Shown here piece by piece: positions 1-7,640 of a DNA stretch of 64,000 nt. The stretch is from Sodaliphilus sp050873765 (lineage in GTDB: Bacteria; Bacteroidota; Bacteroidia; Bacteroidales; Muribaculaceae), in the NCBI GenBank assembly GCA_050873765.1, contig JBNMJK010000001.1, forward strand, positions 1 to 64,000, read 5' to 3'. Position numbers and translations under genes: made by a program. The notes under the pieces were generated by a model. It had not been told where the DNA came from and ran no database searches. It worked only from the letters and a program-made list of their open reading frames with translations. The first letter of the stretch is position 1. Every line of letters starts with the position of its first letter.

Positions 1-647
1 GCGGTGTCGTCGGCGTTGAGTGGGCCGTCGATGAATTTATGGCAGAGTGCGGGCAGCTCGGCCACGTATTTGTAGCCACTGAGTCCAAGCCACCAGCTGC
101 GCAGCAGTGGAGCCACGAATGGAGCCACAAGGCCGCCAATGTTGATAAACACATAGAAAATCTGGAAACCGCTGTCGCGCTTGCCTTTCACTTTCTTGAG
201 AGCCTCCTCGCCTTCAGCGGCTGCTTTGGCTTCCATGTCGTCGTACATTTGACCCACGATGGCTTGGAGGTTGCCTTTAAACAGGCCGTTGCCAAAGGCA
301 ATCAGCACCAGTGCCGCACAGGTGAACACGAGCAGCCCGGTGGCATTGTCGCTGGTGGAGGTGATAGGTATGGCAAGACCCACATAGCCGAGCGCCATGA
401 TGATGATACCAGCCATGATGGTGCCTTTGTAGTTTTGGGTGCGGTCGGCAATCACGCCGCCCACCAGGCTAAGCACATAGATTCCTGCCAGGAACGCTGA
501 ATACACCGCTGCTGCGGTGGCGTCGCTCAGACCGAATTTTGAGCAGAGGAACAGTGAGAGCACCGCTGCCATGATGTAGTAGCCAAAGCGCTCGCCCATA
601 TTGCTGAGCGCTGCGGGAATCAACCCTTTAGGATGACTTTTAAACAT
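1..647 (-). CDS. POT/PTR-family peptide transporter, N-terminal part (gene runs off the window)
   Basis: The minus-strand frame starts at the ATG at 645-647 and is still open at base 1, giving about 215 N-terminal residues. Visible POT-family signatures are ERFGYY near residue 19, the GGVIADR loop after the second helix, and FQIFYVFINIGGL around residue 162, which matches the family's FYxxINxGSL motif. Proteins of this family import di- and tripeptides with protons across the inner membrane. At least five hydrophobic helices are present, with a charged loop (residues about 139-157) between helices 4 and 5. Start choice follows from the ERFGYY motif, which lies near the N-terminus in the family. 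Substrate is inferred from the family only. Confidence 0.85.
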   Translation of the reverse strand, partial: MFKSHPKGLIPAALSNMGERFGYYIMAAVLSLFLCSKFGLSDATAAAVYSAFLAGIYVLSLVGGVIADRTQNYKGTIMAGIIIMALGYVGLAIPITSTSDNATGLLVFTCAALVLIAFGNGLFKGNLQAIVGQMYDDMEAKAAAEGEEALKKVKGKRDSGFQIFYVFINIGGLVAPFVAPLLRSWWLGLSGYKYVAELPALCHKFIDGPLNADDT

Positions 648-722
648 AATAGAATAGTGTTAGGGTTATTGAATTAGTTTTATTTTTTTGCCTTGATGTG
701 TGAGGGCGCGCGCCTTTGCGCC

Positions 723-1154
723 TTATTTTTGTTCTTCTTTCATTTTGAAGGCGAGGGCATAGGTGCGAATTTGCTTGATCATAGCCAGCAAGCCATTGCT
801 CCGGGTGGGCGACAGATGCTCGTGGAGCCCGATTTTGTCGATGAAATAGAGGTCGGCGTCAAGAATCTCCTGTGGCGTGCGTCCGCTGAGCACACGCACC
901 AGCATCGATATGATGCCTTTCACGATAATGGCGTCGCTGTCGGCCTGGAAAGTGATCACCCCGTCGGCATAGTCGGCTTGGAGCCACACACGGCTCTGGC
1001 AGCCTTCAATAATGTTGTCGGCGGTTTTGTATCGCTCGTCGAGCGGAGGCACGGCGTTGCCCATATCGATGATATAGGCGTAGCGGTCCATCCAGTCGGT
1101 GAAACCTTCAAATTCTTCAATAATCTCGTCTTGTATGTCGTTGATAGTACTCAT
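723..1154 (-). CDS. sufE: SufE family Fe-S cluster assembly protein
   Basis: A 143-residue protein of normal SufE length. SufE accepts persulfide sulfur from the cysteine desulfurase SufS and passes it to the SufBCD scaffold in the cytoplasm. The acceptor cysteine lies in the conserved EGCQSRVW segment (Cys52), followed by the family's SGRTPQEIL stretch. No other suf gene is in the window, so it is separated here from its SufS/SufBCD partners. A TAnnTTTG element on the minus strand at 1231-1238 gives a leader of about 75 bases. It is not close enough to the POT gene to prove co-transcription. Confidence 0.9.
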   Translation of the reverse strand: MSTINDIQDEIIEEFEGFTDWMDRYAYIIDMGNAVPPLDERYKTADNIIEGCQSRVWLQADYADGVITFQADSDAIIVKGIISMLVRVLSGRTPQEILDADLYFIDKIGLHEHLSPTRSNGLLAMIKQIRTYALAFKMKEEQK

Positions 1155-1644
1155 ATTGCTTTAGAAAAAGAGAAGATACTTTTTTGAAGCGCACCCTTGC
1201 CATTAGTGCGCATTATTCCATTCTAAAACCCAAAATTAATAATTATTTCCCATTTATCCAAATTGACATGCCCCAGCTGGATCATTAGATAGGCAGTCGG
1301 TGCGCACGGCCCGTGCGTCCGCCCCCCACCTCACGATATTTTACCACGTTCCCGTCATCAACTTCCAAATTGACAGTTTTCATGGACTTAATGCCTAATT
1401 AGTGGGAGGGGACGCTACTGATCAGGCTGCGAGCATCGGAGATGCTCTTTTGTGGTTAGCACCATGCAAGCGTAGCGCAGCTTGGTGAATTCCGTAGGTG
1501 AAGGGGAATAAGAGCCTCGGAGAGGGTCGGTTGTGGTTGCACGATGTAGAGATGCAGTGATATTATCTACGTTTAACAAATTGAGGCGCAGACACATGAA
1601 GCGTGCGTCTCTATAACGATGGCGCGGCGGTGGGGGCAAAAAGT
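1155..1644. other. Intergenic stretch without a supported gene
   Basis: About 490 bases between sufE and the ppiD-like terminator. No ORF with family character was found. It contains degenerate copies of a GTAGAGAYGCA / GTGCGTCTCTA motif (near 1549-1559 and 1602-1613) that also appears at about 16335-16345, so part of it may be repeat debris. Confidence 0.4.
1231..1238 (-). promoter_or_regulatory. Predicted sufE promoter -7 element
   Basis: The minus strand reads TAATTTTG, matching the Bacteroidota TAnnTTTG consensus, about 75 bases upstream of the sufE start. Confidence 0.45.
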
Positions 1645-1683
1645 AACCCGACCGCTCTGCCGTGTAAGCCGAGCGGTCGGGTT
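1645..1683 (-). terminator. Intrinsic terminator of the ppiD-like gene
   Basis: A perfect 13-bp stem (AACCCGACCGCTC with GAGCGGTCGGGTT) and a 13-base loop. On the minus strand it is followed by ACTTTTTG. It lies about 50 bases past the stop of the minus-strand gene at 1732. Confidence 0.85.
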
Positions 1684-1731
1684 TAGAAATTATTAATTGT
1701 ATTAATTACAATGCGCTTGTCGTGCGTGCGA

Positions 1732-3804
1732 TTACTGGAACTTGATGAGGTTGTTTTTCAGTTTCACAGAGTTGAAGAACACGCTTTGCAGCATTTGCTG
1801 GCGCTGGCCACCGAAGCCGTAGGTAGAAGCCCACTTCTGTGCCAGTTCCTCTTGCTTCATCTTCATAGTGGCTTTCTTGCTCTTCACCACGAAAGCGTAG
1901 GCTGCGCAGTTGCCTGCCCAGAAGCCCACTTGACCTGGCTTGGCTGCTGCGGCTGCACCGATGAAGCCACCGTCGCCCTCAATTCCGGCAGGGCTTGTCA
2001 TGATCACCTTGTCCACAAACATGCTGCTGAATGAGAATGAGGTGGTATCTACTGGCGCGTTGAATGCCTTGGCGTATTCAGCCACAGTCTTGAACTTGCC
2101 TTCATACTGCTCCTTCATAGCTTTTGCCTTCTTCAGTGCCATAGCCTTAGCCTTGCAGAAGTCGTTCACGCTCTTGGTTTCGAGTGGCAGGAAGTCGCCA
2201 TCTACAATCTCGTCAACAGCTACAGCCACCATGGCGGTGTTGAGCTGGAACACTGACGACACTTCTCCCTTTTCTGCGTCGTTGAGCGCCCACTTAATGG
2301 CGTCGCGGCTGCCCTGAATTCCAGCGATGCTTGGCACGCTTGAGCTGAGCATCACTTCCTGAGCCTGATATTTAGCTGCCAAAGCGTTCTTTGCGAAGCT
2401 GTCGGCAGTCTTGTTCTTGTCGATAAATTTCTCGAGGCCGTCGTGGAGGTTGGCGGTAGTCTTCTTGCTTGCGCCCACGGTGTAAGCAGCCATGTTCACA
2501 GTGTGGAACATCGACTTCTTCTGGTAGGTGGTCTTGATGAACAATGCGCCTTCCTTAGCCGACTGGAACAACACATATTTATCAGTAGCGCTTTCAAACT
2601 TGGCGATGATGCTGTCGGGAATCTGTGCAGCCTGCACTGGCACTGGCTGTTCTGGCATCACTTGCACGCCCTTCATCTTGCTCACGTCTTGACCGGCGTT
2701 GAGAGCGGCGAGCACCTTGTTCTGTGCGGCCTTGTCGCCTTCCACAGTCACCTGAGTCACCTTCACGGTGTCGAGCAGTTCCTCGCTCTTCACCTTCTGG
2801 AAGATGGCGTAGTTGTCTTCCACCTTAAATTCGTGAGTGGCGTTGGCTGCTGCCGACACTGCCCAGCTTGAGAATGTGGAGTCGCGCAGCTGCTGACCCA
2901 TTTGCTTGGCCATGTCGTCGGTGAGCTTCAGCTCTTGCACGTTGCTGAACTCGTTGATGCCGCGGAGGCCGTCAATGCCTTGGTTCTGCAGGGTGGCGTA
3001 AGCCTTGGCGTAGAGCGCGTCGGCAGTCTTGATATCGGCTGCGCTTGGAGCGATAGGCACTGCAATCACGTGTGCGAGCACAGTCTTTTCGCTGATTTTC
3101 CACATGTTCTTGTATTGTTCATACACCGCCTTGATTTCGTCTTGAGTAGGTTCAAACTTCTTGTCTTCGAGGGTGGTGTAGTCTTTCTTTGTGAGTTCCA
3201 CTTCCATCACGTCGTCGTCGTTCTGCATTTCAAGCAGGTCGAGGTCGTTGGCCACGATGGCGCCGCCCACCAGCATCATAATCTTCTGGGCGCAAATGTT
3301 GTGCTCCATCTCGTTCTTGTAGGCGTCCCATTCGTCCTTGTTCACGATTTGGTTGATCACCTCGTCTTTGCCCACCACCTTGTCGAGGTCGGAAGGAGCT
3401 TGAATGGTTTGTTGGCCGGTGGCCTGCACATATTGCTGAGCCCAAGCGTTGGCGCGCTGGTCTTGGTTGATCATTGCGGTGAGGAGTTCAGTGCCAGCTT
3501 CCACGCCGTTGTCGTCGCTTTCTTCGTCCACGATGGTTTCAAAAGCCATCTGTCCGAGCACCTGCTGCTGAAGTTCGGCGTTGTCGGTCTTGTTCTGCTG
3601 GTTCTTCTCCAGGTCTTGCGCGAAATTGAATCGCTTCTGGAATTCCTGAATGCCGATAGTTTTGTTGTCAACTTTCGCTGCCGCGCTGTCTCTGAATAGA
3701 GAGTCGAGCTTAAAGAGGTCTCCGAGTACGAAGGCAGCTAATGCGCCGCCCACCACAATCATCAGAAACACAGATCTTTTTCTAATTTTTTCTAATGCTG
3801 CCAT
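1732..3804 (-). CDS. PpiD-like periplasmic chaperone (SurA N-terminal domain protein)
   Basis: A 690-residue protein with a single N-terminal membrane anchor (about residues 12-31), then a SurA/PpiD-type N-terminal chaperone region rich in Glu/Gln helices, and a long periplasmic remainder. This is the Bacteroidota PpiD layout. PpiD proteins are anchored in the inner membrane and help newly exported outer-membrane proteins fold. The histidine-containing parvulin signature (H-I-L type) that marks an active proline isomerase was not found in the middle region, while the segment after it (KGEVSSVF and following) resembles the end of a rotamase repeat. It may therefore act as a chaperone only. It has its own promoter (3873-3880) and terminator (1645-1683). 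Confidence 0.75.
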   Translation of the reverse strand: MAALEKIRKRSVFLMIVVGGALAAFVLGDLFKLDSLFRDSAAAKVDNKTIGIQEFQKRFNFAQDLEKNQQNKTDNAELQQQVLGQMAFETIVDEESDDNGVEAGTELLTAMINQDQRANAWAQQYVQATGQQTIQAPSDLDKVVGKDEVINQIVNKDEWDAYKNEMEHNICAQKIMMLVGGAIVANDLDLLEMQNDDDVMEVELTKKDYTTLEDKKFEPTQDEIKAVYEQYKNMWKISEKTVLAHVIAVPIAPSAADIKTADALYAKAYATLQNQGIDGLRGINEFSNVQELKLTDDMAKQMGQQLRDSTFSSWAVSAAANATHEFKVEDNYAIFQKVKSEELLDTVKVTQVTVEGDKAAQNKVLAALNAGQDVSKMKGVQVMPEQPVPVQAAQIPDSIIAKFESATDKYVLFQSAKEGALFIKTTYQKKSMFHTVNMAAYTVGASKKTTANLHDGLEKFIDKNKTADSFAKNALAAKYQAQEVMLSSSVPSIAGIQGSRDAIKWALNDAEKGEVSSVFQLNTAMVAVAVDEIVDGDFLPLETKSVNDFCKAKAMALKKAKAMKEQYEGKFKTVAEYAKAFNAPVDTTSFSFSSMFVDKVIMTSPAGIEGDGGFIGAAAAAKPGQVGFWAGNCAAYAFVVKSKKATMKMKQEELAQKWASTYGFGGQRQQMLQSVFFNSVKLKNNLIKFQ

Positions 3805-3872
3805 TATTTGATGTTTATTGTTTTTGTTCTGTTTAACTTATCCGTTCTCAGGCTTTTTGCCAATGAAACACG

Positions 3873-3880
3873 CAAAGATA
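3873..3880 (-). promoter_or_regulatory. Predicted ppiD-like promoter -7 element
   Basis: The minus strand reads TATCTTTG, a match to TAnnTTTG, about 70 bases upstream of the start at 3804. Confidence 0.5.
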
Positions 3881-3991
3881 GTAATTTTCACTTGAATACA
3901 CACAATTCCGAGCCAATTTTTTCGGGCTTCGCGCCTAATTGCGCCCTATTTTAGAGCCATTTGAGCGGCCTTCTGGCCATGATGTGAGTGG

Positions 3992-5626
3992 CTATCTTTG
4001 GCGAGGGGCGATGAGTGTGCGCTCCACCACGTCGTTGTAGCGAATCCCCCACAGGTCGTAGAGGTCGAGCTGATGGGAGAGGCGGCGTGCGAAGTCGCTC
4101 CAGTCGTCGGCCCTTCCGGTCCATGCCTTTTCCGCCAGAGCTGCCATGCGCGGAAACACCTGCAGCTCCACTTTCCATGTGCTGGGGCAGTACTCCGTCC
4201 AGCAGCACCCCTCTATGCCTATCAAGTTCTGAAGTGCCCCGGCGCCAGCCGAGTCGGGCACGAGTTCAAAATCGTAAACCTTTTTCACGCTTCTCGGCCA
4301 GCGGCCAGGAGTGATTTCGGTCTGGGTGGAGTCTTCGCAGGCGGTGAAGTACAGCCCCACGCTGGCAGAGTTGATCCACTTCTGGGTGCTGCCGATTTTT
4401 GACGGCGGCATGCGGTCCCACGAGTGCCAGTTGTGCAGCACGCTCCCTTCGGGGTTCATGTCTTCGGCGCCGCCGCTCCAGCCGAGCATGGTTTTGCCGT
4501 GCGCGTTAATGATGCGCTGCACATGGTGCATGAAATAGGTTTGGAGCTGGTGCGTGTCGGCCAGGTGGTGCTCTTCCATAAACTTTTGAGCGATAGCCGA
4601 CTCGTTCCACCATTTGGGGGCACATTCATCGCCGCCAGCGTGAATGTAATTTCCGGGAAACAGCTCGCACACTTCGTTGAACACGTCGTCGAGGAAACTG
4701 AACACCGCAGGGGTGGGGGCGAGCACGTTGTTCTGGCGGTTGTAGATGCCCCAGGTGAGGGCGGTGTGCTTGCTGTCGGTGGGTGTGGTGCTGAATTCGG
4801 GGTGTGCCGCAAGCACCGCCATGCAGTGTCCCGGCACATCAATTTCCGGCACCACGGTCACAAATCGGCTGGCAGCGTAGTTGATTATCTCCTTCACCTC
4901 CTCCTGGGTGTAGAAAGCCCGGTAGGGGCGCTTTTGGTATTCACCGGGAAACAGACCACGGATTTCCCCGTCGCGGTAGCTTCCTTTCTCGGTGAGCTCG
5001 GGGTGGCTTTTCAGCTCTATTCGCCAGCCTTGGTCGTCGGTGAGGTGCCAGTGAAAAATGTTCAGTTTGTGGAGTGCCAGCCAGTCGATATATTTTTTCA
5101 CAAACGCCACAGGGAAGAAATGGCGCACCACATCGAGGTGCATGCCTCGATACCCGAACCGCGGATAGTCGTTGATTTCAACCAGTGGCAGCGCTGGAAT
5201 GTAGCCAGCCTGTGTGGGGAGCATTTGAATGAGGGTGGTCACGCCCAGAAAACACGCCTCTGCGCTGCGGCTATTCCCCATGATGGTGATGCCGCCGGGC
5301 TGTGCCGTGAGGCGGTATTGCCCGTCGTGAGCCTCGGTGCCGAAATCGTGGTTGATGATCTGGATTTTAGCCTCCGTCTTGCTCTTCACCAAGCGCAGTG
5401 GCAGCCCTAAATACTGCTCGCAGTAGTCGTGGAGATACTGGGCGGCAAGCAGGGCGTTGTGGCTGTCGGCATAGATGCCCATGCCGCGGCTGATTTGAAA
5501 TGCGGTGTCGGCCTCCGTGAGGCTCACGCTTTGAGGCTTTGGCAGAATTGCGAGATGCTGTGCCGCTTCTGCTGATGTGAAAACGTTCATGATGGCCAAT
5601 AATATGAGTAAAAGAGGGTATTTCAT
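3992..5626 (-). CDS. Glycoside hydrolase family 20 beta-N-acetylhexosaminidase
   Basis: A 544-residue exported enzyme. The N-terminus is a signal peptide (about 1-22, ending AEAA). A GH20b-type small domain follows (to about residue 150), then the GH20 barrel beginning FGYRGMHLDVVRHF. The catalytic Asp-Glu pair is in HAGGDEC (D333, E334), and the HWHLTDDQGWR motif is at 192-202. These enzymes remove terminal GlcNAc or GalNAc from glycans using the substrate acetamido group. For a gut bacterium, host mucin or N-glycans are plausible substrates, but that is inference. It lies downstream of the TPR/beta-barrel pair on the same strand, separated by a long hairpin (5677-5740). Confidence 0.92.
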   Translation of the reverse strand: MKYPLLLILLAIMNVFTSAEAAQHLAILPKPQSVSLTEADTAFQISRGMGIYADSHNALLAAQYLHDYCEQYLGLPLRLVKSKTEAKIQIINHDFGTEAHDGQYRLTAQPGGITIMGNSRSAEACFLGVTTLIQMLPTQAGYIPALPLVEINDYPRFGYRGMHLDVVRHFFPVAFVKKYIDWLALHKLNIFHWHLTDDQGWRIELKSHPELTEKGSYRDGEIRGLFPGEYQKRPYRAFYTQEEVKEIINYAASRFVTVVPEIDVPGHCMAVLAAHPEFSTTPTDSKHTALTWGIYNRQNNVLAPTPAVFSFLDDVFNEVCELFPGNYIHAGGDECAPKWWNESAIAQKFMEEHHLADTHQLQTYFMHHVQRIINAHGKTMLGWSGGAEDMNPEGSVLHNWHSWDRMPPSKIGSTQKWINSASVGLYFTACEDSTQTEITPGRWPRSVKKVYDFELVPDSAGAGALQNLIGIEGCCWTEYCPSTWKVELQVFPRMAALAEKAWTGRADDWSDFARRLSHQLDLYDLWGIRYNDVVERTLIAPRQR

Positions 5627-5676
5627 GAATTTTTGCTTGAAGGGTGAAAGGTGTTGTGGCTTACTTTTTTAATACC

Positions 5677-5740
5677 ATTTGCGCCAGCAATCTGGTTTCC
5701 TTCGCGTGTGTGGCTGTCGGGGCAGATTGCTGGCGCAAAT
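5677..5740. repeat. 18-bp perfect inverted repeat between beta-barrel gene and GH20 gene
   Basis: ATTTGCGCCAGCAATCTG at 5677-5694 is the exact reverse complement of 5723-5740, leaving a 28-base loop. Neither strand has a T-run directly after the second arm, so it is not a classic intrinsic terminator. It may still end or process the minus-strand transcript of the beta-barrel gene. Confidence 0.8.
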
Positions 5741-5767
5741 GATGGCTTGCTGAATGGGCTGCTTGGG

Positions 5768-7582
5768 TTAGAACACCAGGCCGATGCCGCCCATGATGGT
5801 CAACTTCTGCGCCCCCATGGAGTTCAGCACGTCCCATTGCTTGTTCAGCAGGTTGGAAGCCTTCACCCACAGGGTGAGATACTTGTCGAAGCGGTAACTT
5901 GCGCCTGCGTGCAGGTTCATCACATCGTTCATTTTGATGATATGGAACACGGGCACATTGTCGGTGATCTCTGCCACCTCGTTCTCCAAGAAGTGACGCT
6001 TGCCGCGGTATTCAAAACCTGCGCCAATGGTGAATCCCTTGAATAGGAAAAGGTTCAGGTCGGCGCTCGCCACCATCTTGGCGCGGTCGAGTCCGAGCAT
6101 GTAGCCGCTGTAGCTTTTGCCATACTCATACTTGTCGTCCTGTGGGGCGTAGGTGAACGCCAGCTTCACTTCGGCTGCCGAGCGCAGCTTCATCTGCAAT
6201 TGTGCGCCAGCTTTCCAGCCTTTGCTGTCGATATTGATGAGCTGTGTGCCAGCGCCCCAGTCATCGGCATAGCTTTCCAAATTGTCTTTGAAGATGCCAT
6301 AGCCGAAAAACGCCTTGGCGGTGACACCGCTGAAGGGACCAATCTTGAATCCCGCTTCCGCATCAACGGGAATGAACGTGTTGCCATAGCGGCCGTTGGG
6401 GTCGAGATAGCGGTTGATGGCTGCCATGCGGCTTAGCGTGTTGAGCCGCTTGCCGCCCTCGGCGTTGGCATAGAGCGATACGCCAGGGGTGAACTCGTAG
6501 GCGAGCTGCACGTTAGGGGCAAGGCGGAATGCGGTGCCGTCGCTGAACGAGAGGTTCACGTTCACACCAAGTCGGGCCAGCAGATTCTGGCCGAAATAGG
6601 TGTAGAAAGGTGCCAGCGTGATCATGGTGGCACCGTCGGAAATCTTGTCGAAGGCATGGTTAGCCATGTCGTTGATTTCGTGGTGCGAGCGGTTGAGCAC
6701 GTCTATCGTCACGTCCATACCCACGCTCGAACTTGCCTCAATGCCGTATTTCATGCCGAGAGCGGCCTGGAAGTGGTGCTCCTTGGCGCCAGCGAACCCC
6801 TTGTAGTAGGCAGGGTCGATGTAGTAGTTGAGCCCGTTGCTCATAAACCCATTGTCGTAGCCGGCATAGTTGTAGGCGGCACCCACTTTGTAGGATATGT
6901 CGTGAAATCTTGCCACATTCACTCTGCCTTCCCATGCGCCATGCACATTGAGGTCGAGAAACGACTGGTCGTGGCCATACCAGTAATTGCTTTTGTTGGT
7001 GCTGATATTGTCGCCCACGATGTCGTCGGTCGAGAGGCCGTAATAGTTAAACCGGTCGAAGTGGGCTTTCGCGCCAAGGCTCAAATTGCCGCCAGTTGCC
7101 ACCTTCGTCAGATCTACGCCAATGGCATTGTCGCAGAACTTCTGCTTGGCAGAGCTGAGCGGGCTGCTGTTGCGGCCAGTCCAGGTGCTGTTATGCTGAG
7201 CCCAGGCGTCCACCTTCAGAGTCTCGTCGTCCACGAGGCGGTAGCCCGCGCTTCCCACGATGTTGAGCTGCGTGCCAGCTCCGGCGTCGAAGTAGCCCCG
7301 CTGGTTGCTGAACCGGTGGCTTGTGCGGTAGCCATAGGGTAGCATGGTGGGAATCTCCACGCTCACGGCAGTAGGCTCAGCCCAGTCGGTGAAGTTGATT
7401 TCCGACTTTTCCGTGCCCTTCACAGGCTTCAGCACGCGTGGCAGCGCACTCTTCTTCGTAGCTTTCTTCACCACAGGCACGAAGTCCTTCGGAAGGGTGA
7501 TTTCTTTTTTCAGGTTTTCTTGTGCCAGTCCGGCCATGGCAGTGAGGGCGGCAGCAAGAATGCTCACATATATTTTTTTCAT
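5768..7582 (-). CDS. Outer-membrane beta-barrel protein (TonB-receptor-like barrel without plug)
   Basis: A 604-residue protein with a signal peptide (about 1-20, ending GLAQ), a short basic/proline-rich region, then alternating aromatic and polar strands typical of an outer-membrane barrel and a terminal Phe (GGIGLVF). It resembles the barrel part of TonB-dependent receptors, but no plug domain or TonB box is visible. The 1020-residue TPR gene lies 58 bases upstream on the same strand, so the two are probably co-transcribed. The family often occurs in Bacteroidales next to such a TPR protein, which suggests a shared envelope role. The transported molecule, if any, is unknown. Confidence 0.7.
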   Translation of the reverse strand: MKKIYVSILAAALTAMAGLAQENLKKEITLPKDFVPVVKKATKKSALPRVLKPVKGTEKSEINFTDWAEPTAVSVEIPTMLPYGYRTSHRFSNQRGYFDAGAGTQLNIVGSAGYRLVDDETLKVDAWAQHNSTWTGRNSSPLSSAKQKFCDNAIGVDLTKVATGGNLSLGAKAHFDRFNYYGLSTDDIVGDNISTNKSNYWYGHDQSFLDLNVHGAWEGRVNVARFHDISYKVGAAYNYAGYDNGFMSNGLNYYIDPAYYKGFAGAKEHHFQAALGMKYGIEASSSVGMDVTIDVLNRSHHEINDMANHAFDKISDGATMITLAPFYTYFGQNLLARLGVNVNLSFSDGTAFRLAPNVQLAYEFTPGVSLYANAEGGKRLNTLSRMAAINRYLDPNGRYGNTFIPVDAEAGFKIGPFSGVTAKAFFGYGIFKDNLESYADDWGAGTQLINIDSKGWKAGAQLQMKLRSAAEVKLAFTYAPQDDKYEYGKSYSGYMLGLDRAKMVASADLNLFLFKGFTIGAGFEYRGKRHFLENEVAEITDNVPVFHIIKMNDVMNLHAGASYRFDKYLTLWVKASNLLNKQWDVLNSMGAQKLTIMGGIGLVF

Positions 7583-7640
7583 AATGCAGTGTAATCTCTC
7601 TATGTGAATATAATGAGTGTGATTTACTTAATCGTTTTTT

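Noticed and set aside
1415..1639. 74-residue minus-strand ORF upstream of sufE
   Set aside because: Composition is not protein-like and it covers degenerate repeat motifs.
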